A DNA stretch of 64,000 nt, from positions 1 to 64,000 of the forward strand of contig DAISVY010000005.1 in assembly GCA_036826635.1 (NCBI GenBank), written 5' to 3'. The position numbers and the translations under genes were made by a program. The stretch is from DAISVY01 sp036826635. GTDB lineage: Bacteria > Zixibacteria > MSB-5A5 > GN15 > FEB-12. The notes beneath the pieces are model-generated. The model was not told the origin of the DNA and did not search any database. It saw only the letters and a list, made by a program, of their open reading frames with translations. Positions 53,518 through 63,018 of this stretch are shown here, in pieces (within the stretch, counting starts at the first letter, position 1; the number at the start of each line of letters is the position of its first letter).

Positions 53518-53744
53518 GTTATATCCTATCCTGTTTTTTATTTCGTTCGACGCAAGGGCACCAAAGCCGGAGCGATATCTATGTTAAAGCCTATATTTGG
53601 TTTGGTTCCAAATCAATAATAACTTTGAACAGGGCAGTTACAGGAAAGGTTATAGTGTTGTGGGACAATACGATGCTTTCACTCGGTATCTTCGTGCGAC
53701 CACCATGATCTCCATTTCATCGGGATCCGGCGGTTCGTGTCGCC

Positions 53745-54785
53745 TCAAGTGGGTTCGATTATGTAATTGCCGTAGAAGTTCTTTCTTGTCTCAACGTCGT
53801 CAAAGAACCCCGATTCGATTGCCCGCGCGAGCCGGGGGACGAACTCGTCAACCGAGTACTGACAGCGAAAGCCCAGTGTTTCCGTTATCCTGTCGAAAGA
53901 CACGCGGTAGTCTCGGGGATCCCGTTCACCTTCGCCATAACTCACCCGGCCGTCGTTAACGGTTTTGAGGACGATATCCACGATCATTTGCTTGGTATAA
54001 TTCTGGTCGTTGCTTCCCACGTTAAAGACGCGACCGCGGACGTGCTGAGAAGGTTGCTCCAGCGCCGCGATGATAGCGGTGGAGATGTCTCGTACATGGC
54101 AATAAGGCCGCCACGTGTTTTCATCGTAGATACACAATTTGTGCCCAAGGGTCAGTTGGCGGGTGAAATCGGAGATGGTCAAATCAAAACGCATGCGAGG
54201 CGAAAAACCGTAAGCGGTAGCCAGGCGAAACAACACCGGGCAGAAATGCACGTCGCCATGGGTCAGGATGTGTCGTTCGAGATTGACTTTCGTCTCAGCG
54301 TACAGGGACTGTGGATTCAGCTCGGCATCTTCGTCAGCACGGCTGCCGTCGCTTCGCAAGCCGTAGTTGCTGCAGGTCGAGAGGAAAATGGCTCGGTCGA
54401 CGGAGTGAGCGTCGAGAGTATCGAAGAGCCTGATGGCACCATCCTGATTGATACGCCGGGCAAGTTCGGGATATTTACGGCAGAGCGGATCGCCGACCAG
54501 AGCGGCCAGCAGGACGACGTCGGTAACATCGAGCAGTGCTTTTTCGAGCACTTCCGGTTGGCAGAAATCGCCGCGCTGAAAAGACAACGACGGTATGTCG
54601 CCAAGATCGGCGAGAGAGGAAGCGTTGTCGTAAAGAAAAGCGTCGAGGACCTTCACGCGATAGCCGCAGGCAAGAAGGCGACGGGTAAGGACCGAGCCGA
54701 TATAACCAGCCCCACCGATGAGAAGAATGCGGCGGCGGGCAGCCTGGTCTGACGATTGATTGGATCTGGTGGCCATGTTATGCAC
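53745..54785 (-). CDS. NAD-dependent nucleotide-sugar epimerase/dehydratase
   Basis: 346 residues of the extended short-chain dehydrogenase group. NAD motif GGAGYIGS near residue 24, the central LSTCSNYG, the catalytic pair in SLYAETK and RPYCHVRD in the substrate-binding part. Sugar-nucleotide conversion for polysaccharides fits the phosphomannomutase next door. The GTG at 54785 lies exactly six bases after a predicted -10, so a leaderless message starting there is likely; the ATG at 54776 is the alternative. No Shine-Dalgarno site. Confidence 0.88.
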   Translation of the reverse strand: MHNMATRSNQSSDQAARRRILLIGGAGYIGSVLTRRLLACGYRVKVLDAFLYDNASSLADLGDIPSLSFQRGDFCQPEVLEKALLDVTDVVLLAALVGDPLCRKYPELARRINQDGAIRLFDTLDAHSVDRAIFLSTCSNYGLRSDGSRADEDAELNPQSLYAETKVNLERHILTHGDVHFCPVLFRLATAYGFSPRMRFDLTISDFTRQLTLGHKLCIYDENTWRPYCHVRDISTAIIAALEQPSQHVRGRVFNVGSNDQNYTKQMIVDIVLKTVNDGRVSYGEGERDPRDYRVSFDRITETLGFRCQYSVDEFVPRLARAIESGFFDDVETRKNFYGNYIIEPT

Positions 54786-54791
54786 GCATCA

Positions 54792-54820
54792 AGGATAGAT
54801 CGCCCGGGATTTTCCGGCAA
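54792..54820 (-). promoter_or_regulatory. Candidate leaderless promoter of the epimerase gene
   Basis: On the minus strand TTGCCG (54820-54815), 17 bases, TATCCT (54797-54792), with the GTG start six bases later. Confidence 0.5.
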
Positions 54821-54847
54821 GGCCTTTTTCTCATATGTATACGGACG

Positions 54848-54884
54848 AAAAAAGCGAGAGGGTCGACATATAAGGCCGACCCTC
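54848..54884 (-). terminator. Intrinsic terminator of the RRM gene
   Basis: Minus-strand stem gagggtcg/cgaccctc (54884-54877 with 54865-54858) then TCGCTTTTTT. Confidence 0.85.
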
Positions 54885-54926
54885 CCGGTTGTTTACAATC
54901 GCGGTGTTGAAGCGATTGATCGAGAA

Positions 54927-55202
54927 TTAATGTCTGTCGCGTCGCGGACCGCCGCCTTCGCCGCGAGGCTTGGCTTCGTTGACTCGCAAATTGCGGCCGC
55001 CGAGTTCGGCACCGTTGAGACCGGCCAGGGCAGCCCTGGCCTCTTCGTCGGATTCCATTTCCACGAAGCCGAAGCCTCGGGACTCGCCGCTATACCTGTC
55101 TCTGATAATGTTCACGCCGATTACCTTGCCATACTGCTCAAAAGCCTGGCGCAGATCATCTTCTCCCGAGCTGTACGAGAGATTTCCCACATAGATGTTC
55201 AT
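54927..55202 (-). CDS. RNA-binding protein with a single RRM domain
   Basis: 91 residues: one RRM with RNP2 IYVGNL (3-8) and RNP1 RGFGFVEM (42-49), then a short Gly/Arg tail. Bacterial and cyanobacterial relatives bind RNA and are often cold-induced. GGAGAG precedes the ATG at 55202. It has its own terminator. A TTGACT lies at 55275-55270 on the minus strand but its -10 is poorly spaced. Confidence 0.92.
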   Translation of the reverse strand: MNIYVGNLSYSSGEDDLRQAFEQYGKVIGVNIIRDRYSGESRGFGFVEMESDEEARAALAGLNGAELGGRNLRVNEAKPRGEGGGPRRDRH

Positions 55203-55275
55203 ACTCACTTCACTCTCCAGTTTCGTTTATGATGTCGAGTTTATATTCTAAAAGAATCTTGTTGCACATAGTCAA

Positions 55276-55904
55276 CGGCATTCTTACAGCGCCCCCGCCG
55301 CCTTCAGATTAATTTTCTTTCGGGACCGATCAGGGTGAAAAAAACCTCGTGACGAATAAACAATGAAGACATAATTAACTACGGGGGAAAATATCGTCCT
55401 GTAGCGGGAAAGTCAACCGATTCTTATTATTGATACAAGGCTGTTTATATCTCTTGGTGAAAAGCCGTCGGTCGATTACGGGGTGAAGAAACGGTTCACG
55501 CATAATCATGTTCCGAGGAAAATAAAGTTAACATAATTCACTCGCGTTCTGATCTTCCTAAGGAGTTTGTACCTTCCGATTGGCGCAGCAAGTGCGGTCG
55601 TGTCGTGTCAGGGAGAACCGTTCGGGTAGTCCGTGCCTCGGAAGATTTCCCGGTCGCAATTTTCAATTCATCGGGGAGTCGGCTTGTTGGGGCGTGCGGT
55701 GTTGCCGGAAGATGAGGCCGAAAAGACATACGGATACGATAATTCACGGAAAAGTGCAGGTTGGCGGCGCCCGCGGCCGTTTTTCTGATTATTTTTTCTT
55801 CCCTGACAGTCCTCGATTGCTTATAGTAACCTAAGTTTGCTCAAGGTTATTGCGTTCAGGCGCTTTGACCAAAGTTAATCCTACGACATCTGCAAGGTAA
55901 GAGC
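55276..55904. other. Long gene-poor interval
   Basis: About 630 bases between diverging genes. Short reading frames here have no ribosome sites or recognisable products. There is no clear hairpin-plus-T structure. It presumably holds the upstream regions of the RRM and the pseudokinase genes. Confidence 0.5.
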
Positions 55905-57920
55905 ATGGTTGGATCCGCGGCTATCATACCGGGCGTGATGGCGGCGCACTTCTCGGTTGTTGAGGAGATCGAGGAGGCCCCCGACCGTGAATTATACCTG
56001 GCTGAGGATGTTGATCTGAAACGCCGGGTCAGGCTGTGCTTCCTGCCGGCGAAACAGGCCGCCGACTCGGAGACACGAGCCCGGTTTCTGACGAACGTTC
56101 GAGCCCTGGCCGCCCTGAATCATCCCAATATAACGCGAGTGTACGAGTGGGGGGAATACGAAGGACGACCGTTTGCAGCGCTGGAGCATAACGAGACGGA
56201 ACCTTTGAACTCGATTCTGAAAAACGGACGAGTCTCGATCGGGGAAGCTCTGGAAATGGTGATACCGATCGTTCGGGGATTGGCTGAAGCCCACCGGTCC
56301 GGTCTGGTGTATCATTGGTTGTGGCCCGGGAACGTTGGCCTTGCCGCTGGAGATATGGTCAAGCTGTTCGCCGAGGGTTTTCTGGGGGAAGGGGCCGGAC
56401 CGGATCCATTGGCGGCGGGCTATGTGTCGGTTGAACAGGCGCAGGGGAAGGAAATCGACGGGCGCAGCAATGTCTTTTCTCTGGGGTTGATATTCTATGA
56501 ACTGCTTACCGGGGAACGGCCTTTTGTGCGCGATGATGTTGAAACAACCCTGGCGGCTGTCATAAACGATCCGGTGCCTCCGTCGGCGGAAAGCCAGATC
56601 GAGATATCGCAGGGTCTGAAGGTGCTTGTCGACCGGACGCTTGAGAAAAGGCCGGAGTCGCGTTATCAGAGTGCGGATGAGTTGTTGAAAGACCTTGAGG
56701 CTGAAAGAGGACGTTTGCTGCAGGAACATAGCGAGAATCGTTACAGCACGCTCATGGACCAGACGGCTGATGCCTTTTATATACACGATCTTGACGGGCG
56801 ATTTATTGATGTGAACAAACGTGCCTGCGAGATGCTCGGATACACGCGGGAGGAGTTGCTGCAAATGTCCGTGCCGGATATCGACTCCGATGCGCAGGCC
56901 CTTGGTGATAAGAAACACCTCTGGAACAACCTTCCCGGTCGAGAGCCGCTGACATTTATCAGGGCGCACCGAAGGAAAGATGGTAGTACTTTTCCGGTTG
57001 AGATATGCCAGGGACCGATAGAAATGGAAGGCCGGACGTTTGCGCTGGTTCAGGTTCGCGACATTACGGAGCGCATGAAGAAAGACAAGGAATTGCGGGA
57101 GTCCAACGAACGGCTGAACGCTACTCTGGATGCTCTTCCGGATATTCTGTTTGAAGTGGACCGGCACGGGCGGATTCTTGAATTTCGGGCACGACACACC
57201 GAATTGCTGTACCGTTCGCCGTCCAGGTTCCTCGGTAAAACGGTACACCAGGTGCTGCCGGAAAGAGCGTCCGATGTCATTATGCATTCCATAGAGAAGG
57301 CGCTCAAAGTGGGGCGCTGCAGCGGGGCTGTATATTCGCTGGACATGGGAGACAACGAATTCTGGTTTGAACTTTCGGTGGTTGCAAGAGGTGATTTGAA
57401 AGCACGGGACATTCGTCTGGTCGGGTTGGTGCGTGATGTGACGGACCGCAAGCGTAACGAAGATTTGTTGCGACAAATGACCGCCGATTTGAAGGCCGAA
57501 CAGGAAGCTCTCATGGAAAGGAACGTTGCTCTTAAGCAGGTTCTCGAACACCTTGAAAACCAGAGGGAGGATTACCGCCAGGAAATCAGCCGGGATTTAA
57601 GAGCGGTTTTGGATCCGTTTTTCAAAAAGATCCGGGGACAACTGGGTGATTCGATGGCCAGGGAGCTGAACGATTTGGAACAGACTATTGATGCCTTGGT
57701 GTCGACAGACAGCGAAGATTTCAGGAATCGCTATGCCGGATTGACCTCGCGGGAGTCGGAACTTTGCGAAATGATCAGGAACGGGATGTCTTCCCGTGAG
57801 ATTTCCGAGGTGCTGAAACTGTCGTTGCGCACTGTCCTGAAACACCGCGAAATTATCCGCAAGAAATTGGGCATAGCCAACAGGAGCATCAGTCTCGAAG
57901 CCTACCTGCGGTCGCGTTGA
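55905..57920 (+). CDS. Pseudokinase-PAS-PAS-LuxR transcriptional regulator
   Basis: 671 residues. Residues 15-270 follow the bacterial Ser/Thr kinase fold (YLAEDVDLKRRVRL, LNHPNITRVYEW, GYVSVEQAQGKEIDGRS, VFSLGLIFYELLTGERPF), but every catalytic residue is changed: the glycine loop is absent, the VAIK lysine is Cys45, the alpha-C Glu is Asn64, HRD is Tyr136-His137-Trp138 and DFG is Ala156-Glu157-Gly158. Two PAS domains follow (about 278-400 and 405-520), then a coiled coil and a LuxR-type helix-turn-helix (about 612-671, LTSRESELCEMIRNGMSSREI). It should sense by its PAS domains and regulate transcription; the pseudokinase may be a binding or regulatory module. No target is evident. Confidence 0.9.
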   Translation: MVGSAAIIPGVMAAHFSVVEEIEEAPDRELYLAEDVDLKRRVRLCFLPAKQAADSETRARFLTNVRALAALNHPNITRVYEWGEYEGRPFAALEHNETEPLNSILKNGRVSIGEALEMVIPIVRGLAEAHRSGLVYHWLWPGNVGLAAGDMVKLFAEGFLGEGAGPDPLAAGYVSVEQAQGKEIDGRSNVFSLGLIFYELLTGERPFVRDDVETTLAAVINDPVPPSAESQIEISQGLKVLVDRTLEKRPESRYQSADELLKDLEAERGRLLQEHSENRYSTLMDQTADAFYIHDLDGRFIDVNKRACEMLGYTREELLQMSVPDIDSDAQALGDKKHLWNNLPGREPLTFIRAHRRKDGSTFPVEICQGPIEMEGRTFALVQVRDITERMKKDKELRESNERLNATLDALPDILFEVDRHGRILEFRARHTELLYRSPSRFLGKTVHQVLPERASDVIMHSIEKALKVGRCSGAVYSLDMGDNEFWFELSVVARGDLKARDIRLVGLVRDVTDRKRNEDLLRQMTADLKAEQEALMERNVALKQVLEHLENQREDYRQEISRDLRAVLDPFFKKIRGQLGDSMARELNDLEQTIDALVSTDSEDFRNRYAGLTSRESELCEMIRNGMSSREISEVLKLSLRTVLKHREIIRKKLGIANRSISLEAYLRSR

Positions 57921-58000
57921 CCGAATTCCACGACAATTATGAATTGGATTTGCCGAGAGCGGGTCACCGTAGGGGGCACAGCCGGTGGCTCAAAAGTCGA

Positions 58001-58029
58001 TTGCGGATTTTATCTAATTGGCGTAACTT
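58001..58029 (+). promoter_or_regulatory. Candidate tRNA-Leu promoter
   Basis: TTGCGG at 58001-58006, 17 bases, TAACTT at 58024-58029, 12 bases before the tRNA. Confidence 0.5.
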
Positions 58030-58041
58030 GCCCTGTTGTAA

Positions 58042-58125
<84 letters not shown>

Positions 58126-58254
58126 TATATGACGTTGAGAGTTGAGGAACTGGAACCGACGGGTGATTACGTCGGTCGTATATAGTATATAAGGACGGTT
58201 GTGTATCGGCCTGATGGGTCGGTCATGACAAGACATAAGGTTGAGGAAACTCCG

Positions 58255-59514
58255 GTGAAGGTAGAAATCAAGCAGGCGGAAGGTCTCAAACGGGAAATCA
58301 CGGTGGTGCTCGAAGCTGAGACCGTGAAGGCCGAAATGGACAGGCAATACGACGAACTCAGGAGCACGGTTACACTCAAGGGGTTTCGTAAAGGTCACGC
58401 GCCTCTTGACATGATAAAATCCATCTATTCCGATAAGGTAAGGGCGGAAACGGTGGATAAGCTGCTCAAAGAGAGCTACCCGCAGGCGGTGCGGCAGGAG
58501 AATCTTAACGTAGCCTCAAGACCCACAATTACCGCGCTCGATTTAACGGACGCCGGTGAACTTACCTATTCGGCCAGCATGGAGGTCTATCCGGAAATAG
58601 AGAAGGTTGACTGCGAGGGGCTGGAGTTGAAAACCGCGGAATCTGAGGTTACCGATGAAGAGGTTAATCAAATAGTCCAGCAGATTCTCAAACAGCAGTC
58701 GGAACTTCGACCGGTAGAAAGAGAGGCCGCCGAAGGGGATGTGATCATAGCGGATTTGCACAAGGTTTCCGACCCGAAGCAGGCTCTGAAAGTGGACGAG
58801 TTTCCGGAGTCCCGGATCGACCTTGGCAACCCGATGACAGTCAAGGAATTCAGGGAGCAGTTTCCGGGTACGAAAGCAGGCGAGGAGAAAGAAATTACGG
58901 TCAGCTATGACCCGGATTATTCCGATCCCCAGTTTGCCGGCGCCAGTATTACCTATCGTTGTGAGATAAAATCGGTTAACGAACGGGTGTTGCCGGAGTT
59001 CAACGACGCGTTCGCGAAACGGATTGGACTGGTTGAAACCGCGTTGGAACTCAAGCTGAAAATCCGTGAGGACCTTAAAAAGCGCAAAGAAGCGGAACAA
59101 AACCAGCTCTATAAACGGGAGATTGTCGCTCAGGTTTGTCAGAAAAACACGGTGCCTCTCCCGGAAGGGCTGATGTCCGACTACCTTGATTCTATCGTGG
59201 CCGATTTCAAGAAGCATAACGAGGCAGCCGACGAAAAGGAGATTCGGGAGCAATATCGTCCGGTCGGCGAGAACACGATGCGCTGGGATATTTTGTGGCA
59301 CACGCTGGCCGAACAGGAAAAGATTGAAGTTTTGCCTGCGGATACCGAAAACTGGATAAACGGCTTTGCGGCGCAAAATAATATGACGCCGGAGCGGGCC
59401 CGAAATGAACTTAGCAAATCGGGACGGGTGATGCAGCTCCGCGAGTCGCTTTTGGAAGAAAAGGTGCTGGACTTTCTGTTGCAAAAAGCGCGGAAGGTCC
59501 CGGCCGAGAAATAG
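58255..59514 (+). CDS. tig: Trigger factor
   Basis: Ribosome-bound chaperone and prolyl isomerase, 419 residues. N-terminal ribosome-binding domain with the GFRKGHAP signature loop, FKBP-like domain (about 145-245, EGDVIIADL, FPGTKAGEEKEI), then the helical C-terminal chaperone domain. The GTG at 58255 has AGGA upstream and matches the usual family start (MKVEIKQAEG); an in-frame GTG at 58201 would add an atypical 18 residues. First of the tig-clpP-clpX order common in bacteria. Confidence 0.94.
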   Translation: MKVEIKQAEGLKREITVVLEAETVKAEMDRQYDELRSTVTLKGFRKGHAPLDMIKSIYSDKVRAETVDKLLKESYPQAVRQENLNVASRPTITALDLTDAGELTYSASMEVYPEIEKVDCEGLELKTAESEVTDEEVNQIVQQILKQQSELRPVEREAAEGDVIIADLHKVSDPKQALKVDEFPESRIDLGNPMTVKEFREQFPGTKAGEEKEITVSYDPDYSDPQFAGASITYRCEIKSVNERVLPEFNDAFAKRIGLVETALELKLKIREDLKKRKEAEQNQLYKREIVAQVCQKNTVPLPEGLMSDYLDSIVADFKKHNEAADEKEIREQYRPVGENTMRWDILWHTLAEQEKIEVLPADTENWINGFAAQNNMTPERARNELSKSGRVMQLRESLLEEKVLDFLLQKARKVPAEK

Positions 59515-59558
59515 AAACGGACTTCGCGCAACGCGAGGATGTCAGAGGAAAACGAGAG

Positions 59559-60176
59559 ATGGACGACAGACTTATGAACAACTACCTCATTCCCATGGTG
59601 GTCGAGCAGACCGGTCGCGGCGAGCGGGCTTACGATATTTTCTCTCGCCTCCTGAAGGACCGGATTATCTTCATTGGTACGCCGATTGACGATCAGGTGG
59701 CAAACCTGGTTGTGGCCCAGATGCTCTTTCTGGAGGCCGAGGATCCCGAAAAAGACATCTTCGTATATATCAATTCTCCGGGCGGGTCGGTTTCGGCTAT
59801 GCTGGCTATGTATGACACGATGCAGTTTATCAAGCCGGACGTGGCCACTACCTGCATGGGGCTGGCAGCTTCGGCCGGGGCGTTTCTTCTGATGGCCGGC
59901 ACCCATGGTAAACGGGCCTCGCTGCCCAACGGCCGGATAATGATCCACCAGCCGCTTGGCGGTACCCAGGGGCAGGTTTCCGACATGGTTATTATGACCG
60001 AGGAAGCCTTGCGAACGAAGAAGAAAATCCACGAATTGCTGGCCAAGCACACGGGTCAGCCGCTCGAGAAAATCGAGAAGGACACCGACCGCAACTACTT
60101 TATGTCGCCCGAGGACGCCAGGGCGTACGGTCTGATCGACAAGGTGTACGAGAGCAAGCGCGAGGAGAAGAAATAA
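59559..60176 (+). CDS. clpP: ClpP protease subunit with Ser-His-Asn triad
   Basis: Proteolytic chamber of ClpXP, 205 residues. Nucleophile Ser105 in LAASAGAF and His130 in MIHQPLGG are present. The third triad position, Asp171 in E. coli (TERDRF) and Asp in most ClpP (TDRDNF, TDRDYF), is Asn179 here (TDRNYF). Listeria ClpP1 is a known case with Asn and reduced or conditional activity. The remaining sequence, including INSPGGSV, is normal. It lies 44 bases after tig and 63 before clpX. Confidence 0.94.
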   Translation: MDDRLMNNYLIPMVVEQTGRGERAYDIFSRLLKDRIIFIGTPIDDQVANLVVAQMLFLEAEDPEKDIFVYINSPGGSVSAMLAMYDTMQFIKPDVATTCMGLAASAGAFLLMAGTHGKRASLPNGRIMIHQPLGGTQGQVSDMVIMTEEALRTKKKIHELLAKHTGQPLEKIEKDTDRNYFMSPEDARAYGLIDKVYESKREEKK

Positions 60177-60239
60177 CGGTGTGTTTGCGCTCCGGTCGAT
60201 GACCTGATCGCGGCGTGGAGACAGGAGAATAGGAAAGCT

Positions 60240-61517
60240 ATGTCATCAGATACATACGATCCCCGGGTGTCGCAGCGATGTTCGTTTTGCGGCAAACCGC
60301 ATGCGCAGGTGAAACGGCTGTTCTCCGGTCATGAGGCTTTCATTTGCAACGAGTGCGTGATGCTTTGTAATGACTTGCTGCAAAGCTCGCCCGAGTACGA
60401 GCCTTCGGAAGAGATTCGGGATCTGCCGCGCCCGGCCGAAATCAAAAACTTCCTGGACCAGTATGTTATCGGGCAGGAAGCGGCCAAGCGCACCGTTTCG
60501 GTGGCCGTCTATAACCATTACAAGCGGATCAACTATCGTCTGAAACAACAGGCGCGCAGCCGCCTGACCAATCAGGACAGCGAAGTTGAGCTGGAGAAAT
60601 CGAACATTCTGATGCTCGGACCGACCGGCACGGGAAAGACCCTGATCGCCCGTTCGCTGGCCAAATTTCTGAAGGTGCCGTTTACCATTGCCGACGCTAC
60701 CGTTTTGACGGAAGCCGGTTATGTCGGTGAGGATGTGGAGAATATCCTCGTTCGCCTGTTCCAGGCGTCCAATTTCAATCCTCATAAGACCGAGCGGGGA
60801 ATAATTTATATTGACGAGTTAGACAAAATATCGCGCAAGGACGGGAATCCGTCGATTACGCGCGATGTTTCGGGCGAGGGAGTGCAGCAGGGCTTGTTGA
60901 AAATCCTCGAAGGTACGGTGGCCAATATCCCCCCGCGGGGCGGTCGCAAACACCCGGAGCAAGCCTTTGTGCAGATCGACACGACCAATATCCTCTTTAT
61001 CTGTGGTGGAGCGTTTGACGGTCTGGAGAAGATCATCGCGCGCCGTCTGGGAAACAAGGTAGTGGGATTTGAGGTCAACAAGAAGGTCATCAGCCATAAG
61101 GATGCGGACATTCTTGAGCGGGTTATGCCCGCCGATCTGATCGACTACGGTTTGATACCGGAGTTGGTAGGCCGGTTGCCGGTTACGGCGGCGCTGCAGC
61201 CACTCGATGAAGAGGCGATGCTGACAATCCTTACCGAGCCGAAAGATGCCCTCACCAAGCAGTATGCCAAACTGCTGGAGATGGAAGATGTCAAGCTCAC
61301 TTTCGAGCCGGCAGCCCTCAAAGCGGCGGTGCGTATAGCGGCCGAGCGCAACACGGGGGCGCGGGCGCTGCGCTCGATATTCGAGCGGGCCATGCTTGAT
61401 ATCTTGTATGACATTCCTTCCCGGCCCGAAGTCGCCGAGGTGATTGTCACCGAAGAGACCATTACCGAGGGGAAACCTCCGCGTATCGTTACCAAGGCGG
61501 AGAAGAAAGCCGGCTGA
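60240..61517 (+). CDS. clpX: ClpX ATPase
   Basis: AAA+ unfoldase that feeds ClpP, 425 residues. N-terminal zinc domain CSFCGK ... CNECV, Walker A GPTGTGKT, Walker B IYIDELDK, pore loop GYVGEDVENI, sensor region and the ClpP-docking loop as VGF (IGF in E. coli). Closes the tig-clpP-clpX cluster and is followed by a terminator. Confidence 0.96.
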   Translation: MSSDTYDPRVSQRCSFCGKPHAQVKRLFSGHEAFICNECVMLCNDLLQSSPEYEPSEEIRDLPRPAEIKNFLDQYVIGQEAAKRTVSVAVYNHYKRINYRLKQQARSRLTNQDSEVELEKSNILMLGPTGTGKTLIARSLAKFLKVPFTIADATVLTEAGYVGEDVENILVRLFQASNFNPHKTERGIIYIDELDKISRKDGNPSITRDVSGEGVQQGLLKILEGTVANIPPRGGRKHPEQAFVQIDTTNILFICGGAFDGLEKIIARRLGNKVVGFEVNKKVISHKDADILERVMPADLIDYGLIPELVGRLPVTAALQPLDEEAMLTILTEPKDALTKQYAKLLEMEDVKLTFEPAALKAAVRIAAERNTGARALRSIFERAMLDILYDIPSRPEVAEVIVTEETITEGKPPRIVTKAEKKAG

Positions 61518-61542
61518 GCCGACAGAAGTCGTGGATTATGAG

Positions 61543-61572
61543 CGAGGTCCTTGGTTGGGCCTCGTTTTTTTT
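61543..61572 (+). terminator. Intrinsic terminator after clpX
   Basis: Eight-base-pair stem cgaggtcc/gggcctcg (61543-61550 with 61557-61564, one G-T pair) and eight T. Confidence 0.9.
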
Positions 61573-61595
61573 GTGCTATGTTTCGGTTTGCCGTT

Positions 61596-62195
61596 TCAGA
61601 GTTCACAGCCGAGCAGGCGGAGGTCTTTTTTCAATTGCTCGGTGGAAACGAATCGGATCCCCTTTATGCCGTGTTGTTCGGCAGCGACGGCGTTGACTTC
61701 AATGTCGTCGATGAATACGGCCGGTCGGCCGGTGTCGATGTATTCCAGGGCCGCACGGTACATCGCAGGGTGTGGTTTCAATTCTCCAACTCGGTATGAC
61801 AGTACGGTGTGTTCGAACTCACGAATGACGGGAAAGACCGTTTGGGCTCGTTCGAAATGCCACACGTTGGTGTTGGACAGAAGGACCAGAGGGTGTTTGA
61901 GTCGGAGCTTTCGCACAATAGCCGAAACGCCGTGATTCTCGGTGAACATGTCGGCCCAGAGGTTGCGGAACCAGTCATGGTCAAGATCAAGACCAAGGAC
62001 ATTTGCGACTCCCTCGGTGAAACCGGGGCCGTCGATCTTACCCTCCTCGAATTCCTTCTCCAGGTCGTGGTGGTAAATCAGATTACAAACCTCATCGGCG
62101 GAGCGGCCGGTCCGGTTGGCCAGCACCCGGCAGGGTTTCAGGGGATCGAACGGCAGAATGACATTGCCCATATCGAAAATGACCGCGGGTTTCAT
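61596..62195 (-). CDS. HAD-superfamily hydrolase (subfamily IA)
   Basis: 199 residues. Motif I FDMGNVILPFD, motif II LLSNTN, motif III Lys in GELKPHPAMY and motif IV FIDDIEVN. Motif I has Asn-Val after DMG in place of the second Asp of DxD, the pattern seen in haloacid dehalogenase and epoxide-hydrolase N-terminal relatives, so phosphatase activity is not certain. GGAGA precedes the ATG at 62195; an in-frame upstream ATG has no site. Confidence 0.85.
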   Translation of the reverse strand: MKPAVIFDMGNVILPFDPLKPCRVLANRTGRSADEVCNLIYHHDLEKEFEEGKIDGPGFTEGVANVLGLDLDHDWFRNLWADMFTENHGVSAIVRKLRLKHPLVLLSNTNVWHFERAQTVFPVIREFEHTVLSYRVGELKPHPAMYRAALEYIDTGRPAVFIDDIEVNAVAAEQHGIKGIRFVSTEQLKKDLRLLGCEL

Positions 62196-62403
62196 GGTAT
62201 AATCTCCGGTTGCAGACACGGGGCTTCGTTTGGGCCGGGTTGTTGGAGTAGCGGCTCAGGGCTGTCGGGAGACAGGACCGGGCAGGCGGTCTTTTCGGAT
62301 AGTACGAAGGTAAACATGACCGTATACTAAGAAACCGGAGGCGGCGAGACAACCTGCTTGTTGGCGCAGAAAAGGGCGTAGGCTCCGCCGCGTCTGAAAA
62401 GAC

Positions 62404-62431
62404 TTGCATTCGGGGTTCTGTCCGGTATCTT
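62404..62431 (+). promoter_or_regulatory. Candidate promoter of the STAS gene
   Basis: TTGCAT at 62404-62409, 16 bases, TATCTT at 62426-62431; leader about 95 bases. The rest of the gap 62196-62530 shows no gene. Confidence 0.5.
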
Positions 62432-62530
62432 GGGGTGATTCGGGGTGCCGTCGGGCAAAAGGCCGGGCGGGTCCGGGAGATAATCGACCTCGCAAAAAGA
62501 AGTTTCGTAATAGTACAGAGGTAAAGAGGC

Positions 62531-62869
62531 ATGAAATTTACAGATTCAATAACCGATACGGGTGTGGTCGTTTTCGAATTGTCCGGGAAGATCATGGGCG
62601 GGGAAGAAACCACCCTGTTTCACGGTAAAATCCACGAATATATCGAGCTTCACAAGACGAAGGTGGTGCTTGATTTGGCCAAGGTGGAGTGGATGAATTC
62701 GGTTGGACTGGGTATGCTCATTTCGGCGCTGACGTCGGTCAAGAACGCCGGGGGACGTCTGGTACTGGCGAACATTACGAATATCGAGTCGATCCTCGCT
62801 ATGACACGCCTTATCTCCGTCTTCGAGCATTTTGACAGTCGCGAAGAGGCTATCAAATCGTACGAGTAA
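62531..62869 (+). CDS. STAS-domain anti-sigma-factor antagonist
   Basis: 112 residues, one STAS domain with the phosphorylation site Ser57 in WMNSVGLGML, matching the D-S-S/N-S-x-G-L loop of SpoIIAA/RsbV. Unphosphorylated protein would bind an anti-sigma kinase of the RsbW type; none is in the window. Monocistronic: own promoter and terminator. Confidence 0.9.
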   Translation: MKFTDSITDTGVVVFELSGKIMGGEETTLFHGKIHEYIELHKTKVVLDLAKVEWMNSVGLGMLISALTSVKNAGGRLVLANITNIESILAMTRLISVFEHFDSREEAIKSYE

Positions 62870-62897
62870 TCATCGGTCGGATAAAATAGCATACTAC

Positions 62898-62923
62898 AAG
62901 CCCCGCCCGGTGCGGGGCTTTTT
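62898..62923 (+). terminator. Intrinsic terminator
   Basis: Nine-base-pair stem aagccccgc/gcggggctt (62898-62906 with 62912-62920) and a T-run. Confidence 0.93.
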
Positions 62924-62981
62924 AGTGTGGAGCAATTGTTACTCCACCGGGTGACAGGTGCGAGACTTTCGGTGAATCTGA

Positions 62982-63009
62982 TTGCGCCTGCGCGCGAGGG
63001 GCGTATATT
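62982..63009 (+). promoter_or_regulatory. Candidate near-leaderless promoter of the helicase gene
   Basis: TTGCGC at 62982-62987, 16 bases, TATATT at 63004-63009. The ATG at 63019 is nine bases past the -10. Confidence 0.45.
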
Positions 63010-63018
63010 CGTTGTCCT

